Part shown: positions 9,381 to 19,080 of the stretch, piece by piece
Position numbering within the stretch: position 1 is the first letter of the stretch
Layout of the letters: each line of letters starts with the position of its first letter
Assembly: GCA_030180075.1 (NCBI GenBank)
Contig: JASNJN010000120.1
Coordinates: 1 to 44,294, forward strand
DNA length: 44,294 nt
Reading direction: 5' to 3'
Origin: Mikrocytos mackini
Taxonomy: Eukaryota > Endomyxa > Ascetosporea > Mikrocytida > Mikrocytiidae
Position numbers and translations under genes: made by a program
The notes under the pieces: model-generated
Databases searched by the model: none
What the model was told of the DNA's origin: nothing
The model's input: only the letters and a program-made list of their open reading frames with translations

Positions 9381-10697
9381 ATGACGAAGAAACCCAAACC
9401 AACGTCCACATTACCCGCTTTCTACTCAAAATCAAAAAAACACAAACCCGAAAGAGAAGATCCTGCTACCGAGAGACACCCGTCCATAAACAATCTCGAC
9501 TGGTATTTCATGAACGCTGCTTTACAGAAGTCAGAGTTTAAGAATTACTCTGCTACAAAAGACAGTTTAATGGACCTCCCTTCCAACGCGTCCATAGTTG
9601 AGTGTCAGAACAAAGCCAACCCACTATACAACTTCAGTCTTGGAAGTTCCAACTCACACAGTATGAAAATACAAGTTGCCAAGAAAGTTTCCCTTTGTGC
9701 CACAAAGCCCTACAAAATTCTAGACGCCCCAAACCTAATATCCAATCCCAGCTTCAATATATTTGATTGGAATAACGAAGATTGCCTACTCGTGGGACTG
9801 GGAAACAAAGCTTACACATGGAACTTAGCAACTGAAGAAGCCAACGAAGTCTATACAACACCCCAAAGCACAAATGGCGATGCTATCAATTACTTAACTG
9901 CTTGCTCTTGGGTGAGAGGTTCTAGTTATTTCGGCGTGGGACTAAATACAGGAATAGTAGACATTATTAATTATGAAAAGCAAAAGAAAATACGTTCTTT
10001 TACAAATAACTTGTCACCAATTTGTAAATTACATTACTACAGCCCGGGAAAAAGTGTAGTCATAGGAAATGAAGACGGTAATGTGTCTTTTCATGATCTG
10101 AGAGAAAAACAGTCTTTAAAGTTTTCTTATAATACACACAAAGGTGCAGTAAGCCACATAGTGTCAGAACCTTCCAACTTCTTAATTGCTACAGGCGGAA
10201 ACGACAACAAAATAGTACTCACAGATTTAAGAAGGGTCGACTACAATGAGAAAGACATCATCGACACAGAAGGGTGTGTTTCAGTTTTAAAGTTTTCAAA
10301 GCTTAGTTACAGGACATTGTTTTATTGCGATACTAAAAATATAGGAAGAAAAATTCTGTTAAACAACAAAATTAAGAAAATGCCTATAAGCGAGCCAGTT
10401 GTCGATTTATTGTTCTATGACCCAAAGGACAATGATTATTATACTGAACTAATAACAGTTTGTAAAGATAAGTTTGTAAGCCGTGAATATAATTCAATGA
10501 AAAAGATAAAAGTAATTGAAATTGAAAATGAAACTAAAATAATAAAAAGCGCACAAAATAAAAAACAAGGAAATGTGATGGTGAGTGCTTCAGATGATGA
10601 AAAGTTAAGGTTTTGGAATTTGTTTGGAAACGATATTAAAATAAATGAAAATAAGAATAAAGATATAAATGTATATATGAGGAACATTAGGATATAA
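9381..10697 (+). CDS. CDC20/Cdh1 (Fizzy) family APC/C activator
   Basis: 438 residues. CDC20/Cdh1 proteins bind the anaphase-promoting complex and recruit D-box and KEN-box substrates through a WD40 propeller. The family hallmark PYKILDAPNL lies at 110-119, directly before the propeller. The first blades show FNIFDWNNEDCLLVGLGNKAYTWNL and ACSWVRGSSYFGVGLNTG, the typical Fizzy signature, and later blades include ATGGNDNKIVLTDLR and SASDDEKLRFWNLFG. The N-terminal C-box (normally DR-aromatic-IP) is only weakly recognisable as ERHPSINNLDW (31-41). The protein ends NIRI, resembling but not matching the usual C-terminal Ile-Arg tail. CDC20 versus Cdh1 cannot be decided. The ATG at 9381 gives a full-length family member. 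Confidence 0.88.
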   Translation: MTKKPKPTSTLPAFYSKSKKHKPEREDPATERHPSINNLDWYFMNAALQKSEFKNYSATKDSLMDLPSNASIVECQNKANPLYNFSLGSSNSHSMKIQVAKKVSLCATKPYKILDAPNLISNPSFNIFDWNNEDCLLVGLGNKAYTWNLATEEANEVYTTPQSTNGDAINYLTACSWVRGSSYFGVGLNTGIVDIINYEKQKKIRSFTNNLSPICKLHYYSPGKSVVIGNEDGNVSFHDLREKQSLKFSYNTHKGAVSHIVSEPSNFLIATGGNDNKIVLTDLRRVDYNEKDIIDTEGCVSVLKFSKLSYRTLFYCDTKNIGRKILLNNKIKKMPISEPVVDLLFYDPKDNDYYTELITVCKDKFVSREYNSMKKIKVIEIENETKIIKSAQNKKQGNVMVSASDDEKLRFWNLFGNDIKINENKNKDINVYMRNIRI

Positions 10698-10857
10698 ATA
10701 AAATACAATAAGTATTAGTTTTTGGTTATTTTATTTTAGAATTTAATTAATGTTTTATCTTAAATTTTATAAATAGATTCTTTTAAATTAAATATTTAAT
10801 TTAAATAACAATTAATGCTAATTTCAATAATTTATTATTAATAATATAGTTAGTTAT

Positions 10858-12930
10858 TTAATTTGTATTTAACCGTCCCTTTGAAATGTTTTCTATTACT
10901 TCAAAAACATCATATTCTAATTGTAACACAAGTGTGTTCATCTCTATTAAGTATTTCATATCTCTTTCATTGTAATCTTTATCTTGGATTGCGCTTTCCA
11001 TGGTTGTAATTTTCCTCTTTAAAATGTTGTTAATCCTTTTCTCTCTCATTTTAATTGAGTGATTAATTTTACGTATTTCTTTCAGATATTCATTTATAAT
11101 ACTATCTGTTTTTATTGAGCCAAGCGAAGAGTTATCAATATTTAAATATTCCTTTATTATTGCTTTATAATCGACTTCTAATAGTTTCTTTAATGACAGA
11201 CTAAAAAAGATTAATTTCGCTTTGTTGTTGACTTCAATACCTTCAGTCTCTGTTTGAAATTCATTGTTTAATTCGCCCATTTCTAATATCATTTGAGTTA
11301 TTCCTGTAATTTTCGTGTTAATTGAATCATGCAATGTATCCAATGTGTTTTCTTGGTTAAACAAAATGTTATTTGAAGTAATTAGGTTTAAATGCGATAT
11401 AAGTTCGAAACTAGACCTTATCAATATCCTTATACTTTCCTTAGACATATAAATATGTTTGCTTTCATCTTTGTTTCTTTTATCTATCCCCAAACCAGTA
11501 TTTATTGTTATGCTTTTTAATTCATCTTTTGGTTTTAATTTCATTGGTATTATTGGTTCTTGTGATACGATTGCCTTACTAATACCATCACAAACTCGTA
11601 GCTGATTGAACTTGTTTGTAATTTCGTTTAATGCAGGTCTATTTCTATTTGCAATGGTTGGTTCAATGATAGGAGTGTTTTGTAACGTATTAATGTCACT
11701 GTTATCATAGATTTCTATTTTATTGTTAACGTTGTCTATTTGCAGTGTGTTGTTAATACTTCTTAACAAGCTAGATTTATTTTCGTTTACTAAATCGTTG
11801 ATTTCATTCAAAATGATCTTTAAGACAGCGGGCTCTTTGCTTCCCTTATTTATTTTCTTAATAAAAGTTTTAATCTCGTTTATATCTTTTGCTTTATAAA
11901 GAGCTGCCTCTATTTTGTCATTTTCAAATGTTTCGCTTCTTTTATATAAAGAACTTATTGTTTCATTTGTTGAAATACCCAAAAATTTAATATCAATGTT
12001 CTTGAACAGTTCAATTTCTGATTGTTTGAGTTTGGACAATTTTATCTTTAACTCCAAAATCTTTTCTGTTATTCCTTTGTTCTTAGTATTTTCAAACACA
12101 GGTCGATTTTCAAAAAGTTTTTTGGGTATCTTTGTTTCCTTTTTAGGAATTTTTATTGTTTTAAGTAACGCTAATATTTCTCTTTTTAGACTTTTATAGG
12201 TATTTTCTGCATTGTTAACTTTTGTTTTAGAATAATAATCCTTAAAGTTATCCGTATTGTAAGAAGCTATGTTTTTAAGGGATGGTTCGGGCTGGGTTAA
12301 ATAGATTTTAGTTAAATCTTTTAAGGCGTAATATTTAGGAGGATATTCGACCTTTTTATCGCCGCCTGACGATAGATTGTTGATGTAATCTGATAGGAAG
12401 TGAGGAAAGAACTCCAAAATGGCTGTAATAGTGTTAGTGAATTTTTCCATTTGTAAAGGATTCTTCAAATTAATGCTTTTGGGATTTAATTTGGTCTTCT
12501 GCTTTTTTGTGATATAAAGAATTTTCAATTTGTTGAGAAGAGATTCTTTTGTAACGACTTCGGGGTTAGTTAAGTTATTATTCCTATTTTCTTGCATGGT
12601 GTGTTTTGAACTTGTAGTTAAACCGATTAACTTCCTTGTTGGGAATAGTGGTGCACTCAGAACATCATAAAAAATATTTTCAAAATTTAAATCCCGTATT
12701 CCTTTTGCGTTTAACAAGATGTACTCTGATTTAAGTGACGGATATCCTGGTGTTATCTCAAAGATGAGCCAGCTTTTATCCGCTGCTTTGAAATCTGGCG
12801 TTCCTGATATTAGCTTATAAATATCGGGTTTATTATCTTCAATATAATAACTAGCCTCTATATAATCATTGATACTGATAGTTAGAGAGACACAAGTTGT
12901 TAATAGGCTTGTGATAATTAGTTTTATCAT
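10858..12930 (-). CDS. Unrecognised large secreted or lumenal protein
   Basis: 690 residues starting with a clear signal peptide (MIKLIITSLLTTCVSLTIS), so it should enter the secretory pathway. The rest is rich in Lys, Asn, Ile, Glu and Leu, has almost no cysteine, and looks largely alpha-helical with possible coiled coils near residues 290-330 and 560-680. No catalytic motif, further transmembrane span or GPI-like tail was seen. I do not recognise the family; secreted proteins of this kind are common among lineage-specific microsporidian genes. It converges with CDC20, 160 bp between stops, and is the last gene of the compact island. Confidence 0.75.
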   Translation of the reverse strand: MIKLIITSLLTTCVSLTISINDYIEASYYIEDNKPDIYKLISGTPDFKAADKSWLIFEITPGYPSLKSEYILLNAKGIRDLNFENIFYDVLSAPLFPTRKLIGLTTSSKHTMQENRNNNLTNPEVVTKESLLNKLKILYITKKQKTKLNPKSINLKNPLQMEKFTNTITAILEFFPHFLSDYINNLSSGGDKKVEYPPKYYALKDLTKIYLTQPEPSLKNIASYNTDNFKDYYSKTKVNNAENTYKSLKREILALLKTIKIPKKETKIPKKLFENRPVFENTKNKGITEKILELKIKLSKLKQSEIELFKNIDIKFLGISTNETISSLYKRSETFENDKIEAALYKAKDINEIKTFIKKINKGSKEPAVLKIILNEINDLVNENKSSLLRSINNTLQIDNVNNKIEIYDNSDINTLQNTPIIEPTIANRNRPALNEITNKFNQLRVCDGISKAIVSQEPIIPMKLKPKDELKSITINTGLGIDKRNKDESKHIYMSKESIRILIRSSFELISHLNLITSNNILFNQENTLDTLHDSINTKITGITQMILEMGELNNEFQTETEGIEVNNKAKLIFFSLSLKKLLEVDYKAIIKEYLNIDNSSLGSIKTDSIINEYLKEIRKINHSIKMREKRINNILKRKITTMESAIQDKDYNERDMKYLIEMNTLVLQLEYDVFEVIENISKGRLNTN

Positions 12931-13319
12931 TTTAACTTTGTTTTAGTAGTTTTGTTTTCGAAAATTCGAATTTAATTTTATGTATTTTCAATAAGTATCC
13001 CAGGAATAATAATCAATATAAATAACTCTGGTATAACTTTATACATAAATAATTAACATTTACATAGTGTTTTTATCCCTTTGGTACTATTTAGGACAAA
13101 GTATTGAGATTTTTTAAAACTGGTAAAAGCATTAATCACATAAAAAACAAAATAGGAATCCAGATTAGATATTTTATCATAACTTTTCAAAAAAATTAAT
13201 GATTACTATTATGATGCTAATCTTTGTTATTTCTGCAGATATTTTCTTTTCATTTCACCTAATATTTGATTTTACTTGTTTTATTATTTTTGAAATTTTA
13301 AATTTTACTGAAAACAGGA
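12931..13319. other. Intergenic stretch, no gene seen
   Basis: Very AT-rich spacer marking the change from the host gene island to transposon-rich DNA. I see no RNA gene or repeat in it. Confidence 0.5.
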
Positions 13320-14072
13320 ATGGATTGTGAACAATGCCCCCGGCGATTCAAAACCTTTAAAGGGCTTAGCATTCACATTACGAAATCACATCACAACATT
13401 ACAAACGAATCATACGTATGTACTTTCTGTACCAATGTGTATAAAACAAAAAGAAGCTTAGATGATCATACTTCAAAAAAGCACATAATCTCGTCAAATA
13501 ACAGATAACTATTCGAATGCCATCTTTGTGCAGAAAACTTACCTAACAAAGAAATTCTAATTAAACACATTGGAACTTTTCATAACATTATAATAAAGGT
13601 CGAAGAAATGTCTTATCGGAATAAAGAAGAAGCCCTCAGACATTTAAATTCTCTCCTCGCTTCAGAAACAACTACCTTCTTCAAATATACAGGGGACAAA
13701 AATTTAGAGTCTTCTTCCGCTTCGTACTATAAATGCTCCCATAATAATGAGTCTTTAAAATGCCTCTCATTTATAAAGTTATATAAGTACCCTAACAATA
13801 CATATAGCCTGACAATGTGTGATTATCATAATCATAAAGTTGATTTAGATCGGGTTAAGGTGCCACTAGAGGTAAAGAATAAACTCATTTCAAAATTAAA
13901 AATGAAAATTAGCTTAGAACAAATTTACAGTGATTTGGAAGAAGAAATTGGGTCAGTGTTGAAGAAAAAATCAGACATGATAACAATCAACTACCTACGT
14001 TATCTCAAATATCGATACGCAGGTCCCAGACGCTTTGCAATCGATGATTTTAAAAGTTTAAAGCAGAGTTGA
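13320..14072 (+). pseudogene. C2H2 zinc-finger plus WRKY/FLYWCH-like N-terminus, MULE-type transposase relic
   Basis: One frame holds two C2H2 fingers (CEQCPRRFKTFKGLSIHITKSH and CTFCTNVYKTKRSLDDHTSKKH). A TAA at 13506-13508 follows. After it the same frame continues with a third finger (CHLCAENL, then IKHIGTFH). A domain with spacing YKCSHNNESLKC, then CDYHNHKVDL, comes next; it resembles the WRKY-GCM1/FLYWCH zinc domain found at the start of Mutator-like (MULE) transposases. The catalytic part of such a transposase is absent. The frame ends inside a hAT MITE inserted at 14064. Taken as a broken, truncated element gene; a decayed host zinc-finger gene is the alternative. Confidence 0.6.
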
Positions 14073-14411
14073 GAATTTTGCCTAAATCCAGAACCCGACC
14101 CGCCCCGCCTTCGGGTCGGGCGGGTAGGAAATTTGTAAAAAATTTTCTACCAAAAACTTAATTCCCCAAATTTAATGATATTCAAAAATAACAAATCAAA
14201 GCTCAAAAATTATTTATTTTAACTTGTTTTCATGTTAGAATCTAATATTAGAGTAAATTAACTATTTAATAAATAAAATTAAGTAAATATCTAGCGTAAA
14301 TTAGTAAAATTGTGCATATTTTAAAAGTGCATCCATGTGAGAGTTTTTAGCGTTTTTTTGGCCTTCTTCCGCCCGAACCCGACCCGTTCGGGTCGGAAAT
14401 TCTCAACTCTG
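14064..14411 (+). mobile_element. Y-family hAT MITE, copy A
   Basis: 348-bp non-autonomous element. Terminal inverted repeats CAGAGTTGAGAATTT at both ends, flanked by an 8-bp target duplication GTTTAAAG/GTTTAAAC (one mismatch). Just inside each end are GC-rich palindromic blocks (CCCGACCCG/CGGGTCGGG) standing out from AT-rich surroundings. The right subterminal block matches those of the copies ending at 31849 and 28520. Inserted in the tail of the zinc-finger relic. Confidence 0.88.
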
Positions 14412-14623
14412 GTTTAAACTCAATTTCGTGTATTCTATAAAATATTCATGATTGATTTTTATTACCTTAAATTTATTATATATTTCTTCTTTTCATAATC
14501 AAACAAGTCAATAGAATTTCTGTTTATTTTGTAACGATTCATTTTCGCTTACCAAACTATTAAATTATTGGTTAAAATAAATTGTACTCTAAAAATTTTC
14601 TTTTATACTAAAGTAATTATATA

Positions 14624-15819
14624 CAGTCAAACCTTTCTATAACAAACAAAAACTACAACAAACTCACGTAGTACAAACAAAAATTTGAAAAATTTCGCCA
14701 ATTCTCTACCAAATTATTCGAAAAAATTTTTCGTCAATACTAATATTTTCCGAAATTTTTTGTAGAAATTATGTTTTTTAATAGGATTATTAAATTTAAT
14801 GTTATGAAAATTTATGAAAATGTATTATTTTAAAAATTTACTAATGGAATTTTAATCTAACAAACAACACAGAATTTTTTCCAAATATGTGAAATTTTTT
14901 GGAATTTTTGATCATAAATGATTTGTTTTCCTGGTATGGTGTCTAAGATATTATATTGCATTTTAAAAAATTTCGAAGTCAATTAACAAATTATTTTTAA
15001 AAGTACTTTTTTGGCGAAATAAATTTTAAAATTATCAAAGAAATATCATATTGAGTGGTTTAAAAAGCTTTTTTCACTTTTCAAAAATTAAGTATGTTTT
15101 AATAAATGTTAATAGAGATGAAAAACACATTTAAAGTATTATATAAATTTGTACATCGGCATGAATTGAAAAATTCTACCAAGAACGACTCCTCGTATAA
15201 CAAATTTTCGCGTATACAGTAAACTTTGAAGGTTTAGCCGATTTTTGTCCCAAAATGCCTTGGACTGGCTAAGATTAGAGTGACTAAGACATCTAAATTC
15301 TCTTTATATATTTTGGTAATAAAAATCTCATTTGTTGTTTTCCCAAGGGGGGACCATTGGTTATATCATCCATACGGGAAAATCATATAAAACCTATTTA
15401 TAATGTCTATTTTCATTTACAAAACATGAATGGTGAATTTTAAATGTATTTAAAACCACGGGGAAACATTTTAACCACAGAGTTCGGTTAAAAAATGGGG
15501 ATAAACACAATTTACAAGTATTTCAAAATTATTTTCTAATTTGACTAATACTAGAATGTTGCCCACCTAAAGAACTTAATAAAACAATGTAAAAGCGATT
15601 GATTTGGGGTAAACTCAATAATTTCAAGATCCTGTATTATTTTCAGAGCCCGAGAAGCACTTAAACAGCAAAATATTTTTAATTAAATTGGACCAAACCC
15701 CCTAAAAATTGGCTAAGAATGGAGCGACTAAGTCTTGAAATTGGCTAAACCTTCGTAGTTTACTGTAATAAACAAAAATCTTGAATTTTACAAAACTTTG
15801 TTGTATCGAGTGTTCACTG
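14624..15819. mobile_element. Pogo-like (TA-duplicating) MITE, outer copy
   Basis: Ends CAGTCAAACCTTTCTATAAC and, read inward from the right, CAGTGAACACTCGATACAAC, each next to a TA. Both resemble pogo/Tigger-type terminal repeats. No transposase is present. The element is split by a second TA-flanked element at 15217-15765, giving an unsplit length of roughly 645 bp. Confidence 0.65.
15217..15765. mobile_element. Pogo-like MITE, inner copy
   Basis: 549-bp element with near-perfect terminal inverted repeats: CAGTAAACTTTGAAGGTTTA at the left and, read inward, CAGTAAACTACGAAGGTTTA at the right, flanked by TA on both sides. Nested inside the element at 14624-15819, so it is the younger insertion. 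No coding sequence. Confidence 0.8.
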
Positions 15820-16335
15820 TAATACATTTTGTTTCTTCCGTTCTTTTCTAAGCAATAGTTGATCAATATTTGTTAAAGTTACAACATAAATGCTTTTTTA
15901 GTAATAAAGTATACAAATTGTATTCATTAAAACTTAGTTGAAGAATGGCACTAGTTTGTTAAGTAGTCTTTAAGATCATGGAAGTATAATGATAGGTGAC
16001 GATATGTTCTAAATCGTATATTATTAAGTTATCGTCAAACATTGAATACCAACTGCTGTAATACCATGTGCCGTGGCAGGGGTGACAGGTTCCCTGTCAT
16101 GATGAAACAGTCATGTAAGGATCTATGACTACATAAATTACCCTGTATCGGGCCACTAGAATTGTTTATAAACATTTATATATTTTATATTAATTCTATT
16201 ATTATTTTTATTTACTTATTCTTATTTATGCTCTATTCGATTATAGATACTAATGTAGAATCAACAATAGATACGACACATGTATTAAAAAAGTTTGGTA
16301 TATGAAGTTACGAATAAACTTTTAAGATAGTAACG
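15820..16335. other. Intergenic stretch with one strong hairpin
   Basis: No gene seen. A perfect 7-bp stem with a 3-base loop (TGACAGG-TTC-CCTGTCA) lies at 16083-16099. Its function is unknown. Confidence 0.4.
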
Positions 16336-16506
16336 TAGAGTTCCCAATTCCCGGGAATCGATTTCTCGAATCCCGGGAACTGGACTTTTTACGTCTAAAA
16401 TTTTCGAGAATTTCGAGAATTTTTTCTCATTTCCCAGGAAATATGGCCATAAATCCGTTTCTCGATTCTAGATAAATTTTAGGTTCGAGAATTTTGGGAA
16501 CTCTAT
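16336..16506. mobile_element. Small hAT-type MITE (TAGAGTTCCC ends)
   Basis: 171 bp. Terminal repeats TAGAGTTCCCAATT and, read inward from the right, TAGAGTTCCCAAAATT after one extra A. Flanked by an 8-bp direct repeat TAGTAACG (16328-16335 and 16507-16514). The interior is a near-palindrome around CCCGGGAATCGATTTCTCG. No coding capacity. Confidence 0.78.
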
Positions 16507-16650
16507 TAGTAACGTAGTGATTTTCTAGCGATTTTTAGTCTTTATTGGGCAAGGAGATGGTGAATAGTATATTGTTGATTTTGAATCATTTTAGTGAGAT
16601 TTGTTTGATTTAAAAGAGTTATTTGTAATAAATCTGTTTTTTGTTTGTAG

Positions 16651-18978
16651 TAGAGGTGTCAAAATACAAATTTTCAATCCGATTCCGATATCGGGTCGGC
16701 CGGAAATAAATGTTATCCCCCGATTCCATGTTAAAATTTTACTTTTCCGATTTTTCGATAATTTAAACGCCCGGTATAAAAATGGATTCAAATGATACTA
16801 TGAATAAAAGCTAAATAACTATATATCAAAAACATTTTATACCTATCCTATTTCCAATTTAATACTAATTTTAATATATCGGAATGCTGTAATAACATAA
16901 TTAAATTATTACTTTGGTTTTGAATCACGATTAGTATTGTCTGCTAAGAACGAATACGCTTTTATTTTTTCCGTTTTCAATGAGGTCTTCCTGCTGTTTA
17001 TATAATAACCTAGAATAGAAAAATGCGATTCCAATACAGCAGATGATCCCATTATGTGTCCGAATTTAAGATATTCTAGATATAAAGCTGGGAAACTATT
17101 TCTATACTCCTTCCAGAATGCACATGAAACATTTTTACTGAAAGATGTGAAACTATCGCATTTTTTAATATAATCCTTTATTTCTTGTTCACCACTCATA
17201 TATTCTATAATCTTAGGAAGTTTCTTAGTAGAGTTAAGTATTGCGTTAAAATCTTGGCACCTGCTGTCATTGTGAACGGTCGCGGGCGTTATATTCTTCT
17301 TTTCATTAAGTGTTCCTTGCGATAATTTCATTGGAGTTTCATTTTTATATCCATCCAATCTCTCTTTAAGCCAAAGCATTAAAACGTTTTTTTGTTCCTG
17401 TTGCAGCCAGTCTAATGAATAATATTGTGGGTCAAGGAAAGCGGATAAAAGAATGTTGTATTGACAATTCCCATAAACTTTCAACTTCTCATAAAAAATA
17501 ACTGATGCTTTTGATTTAAGAACTCGTATATTATCCGTATCTTCTATATGGTGTTGCAATACTTGGTTTAGCGAGTAAATGTATTGACTTATATTCTGTA
17601 ATGTAGGGGACTTTTGTTCAAAATGTTTTATTGTTGTACGGAATGGAAGAAGTAACTTCAGCACTTCTTCAAGTTCATCTTGATCCAATGTTATTATCCA
17701 CTTCATCTCCTTCGCAATTTCTAAATAACGTATAATTGATCCATAGTTATCTATCACCTTTTCCAATAGATCTATGTGCGAATGCCATCTAGTTTGTGAT
17801 ATGCTTGGAAGCTGGACTCCTACTACATCAAAAAATTGCGAATATTTTGATTTTTGAGAAATTTTAGACAATATCTCGAAGCTTTGTTTTATCCTAACAG
17901 GGAATTGGGCATATAACTCTTTTAGGAATGTGTTCAATCTATGACAAAAACAGATTATACCTAATTTTCCATCCCATAAATTTGTCATGTTCGTTCCTGC
18001 GTCCGTAACAATTCCCGTGCATTTCTCAATCTCTAAATTACTCTCTGACAATATATGCTTTATTTCATTTGTAGCAGCTATTTTTGAACAAGTATCAAGC
18101 TTAGTAGTCATTAGATTTCTATAATGAAAGTTACACTCCAGATCGAAATAAGATATGAACACCGAGATGATCTTGTCGTTGGTATGAGCCCTACTCAAAA
18201 TATCACTATAAACAGCGTAATAAGGAATTTGAAATGTCTGAGTTTTAAACTTTAAAAACTCTTGTTTGTAGGTTGTAACTAGATTCGAAGAGAAATATTC
18301 CTATGAGCTACCAATTGATCTAAAAATCCTATTTTATATGTCTGTGCTAAAGTAGAAAGTAAGCTTACAAACGTTCTAAATCCATCTGTTTCTGTAATTC
18401 GAAAGGGCAACCAACAATCAATAAGCAATGTTAGAATAATATTGTTCAGTTTCTTTTTAATAACAGAGATTTTTCTTTATCCGGGGCCAAATCTGTAACT
18501 TGGCTTTGATGTAGGTTACACCTATGGTTCAATAGAGCAGAAGTACCAGTTCTTTTACTGTGGTAATTGTACACCAAGAAGCAAATTTTACAAATCGCAA
18601 AATCTTGGTCTGCAATAGCCGAAAATTTGTCCCAGGCCTTTGAACTACTATTTATCTTTTTGAATTTATAGCTGTTATATTCTTCCCTATTAAGTTGCTG
18701 CCCTTGCTTCAATTTTCGTACTTCTTGTTCCATCCAAAATTAAAATTTTAAAATGTTGATGTCTGAAACAAGAAAGAATGAGCAGAACTCCATATATTTG
18801 ATACTATGGTTTTAGTAGATGATGATATAAATACAAACATGATAAAAATGATTTTAGAACGATAGCTAGTACAATCACGTTTAGTGGTCACTTTTATTTC
18901 AAAATTAAGAGGGTGTCCGTCCGATTCCGACCCTATCGGGGCGGAAAATGGTCGGACGGACGGAATATGACACCTCTG
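16651..18978 (-). mobile_element. hAT element X with transposase gene
   Basis: 2.3-kb element. Ends are TAGAGGTGTCAAAAT at the left and, read inward, CAGAGGTGTCATATT at the right, with GC-rich subterminal palindromes (CGATATCGGGTCGGCCGG; CCGACCCTATCGGGGCGG). Encodes a hAT transposase. Right flank is CTTTAAAC and left flank GTTTGTAG, so no target duplication is visible. Its right end touches the 8-bp flank of element Y. Confidence 0.8.
16909..18733 (-). pseudogene. hAT transposase of element X, frameshifted
   Basis: Starts with a BED zinc finger (ATG at 18733; SSSKAWDKFSAIADQDFAIC, then HSKRTGTSALLNHRC). The catalytic core follows (GIVTDAGTNMTNLWDGKLG, ICFCHRLNTFLKEL, QTRWHSHIDLL). It ends in the hAT dimerisation domain (SSAVLESHFSILGYYINSRK). 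These domains bind the terminal repeats and carry out cut-and-paste transposition. The frame changes near 18440-18450 and again near 18300, so the copy has at least two frameshifts. From about 18290 to the stop it is open. It is clearly related to the transposase at 26262-28288 and lies in the same orientation. Confidence 0.85.
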
Positions 18979-18986
18979 CTTTAAAC
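18979..18986. repeat. 8-bp flank CTTTAAAC, left of element Y
   Basis: Identical to 28521-28528, directly after the matching right end at 28520. Read as the target duplication of a single large element. It also lies exactly against the right end of element X. Confidence 0.55.
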
Positions 18987-19080
18987 CAGACATGAGAATT
19001 TTTGGCTTTTTTTTACCCGACCCGACCCGAATCGGGTCGGGCGGGTTCGGGTATTGTCACTAAATTTTTCAAACATTATT

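Noticed and set aside
16083-16099. Perfect hairpin as a transcription terminator
   Set aside because: No gene ends nearby and there is no reason for an intrinsic terminator in a eukaryotic genome.
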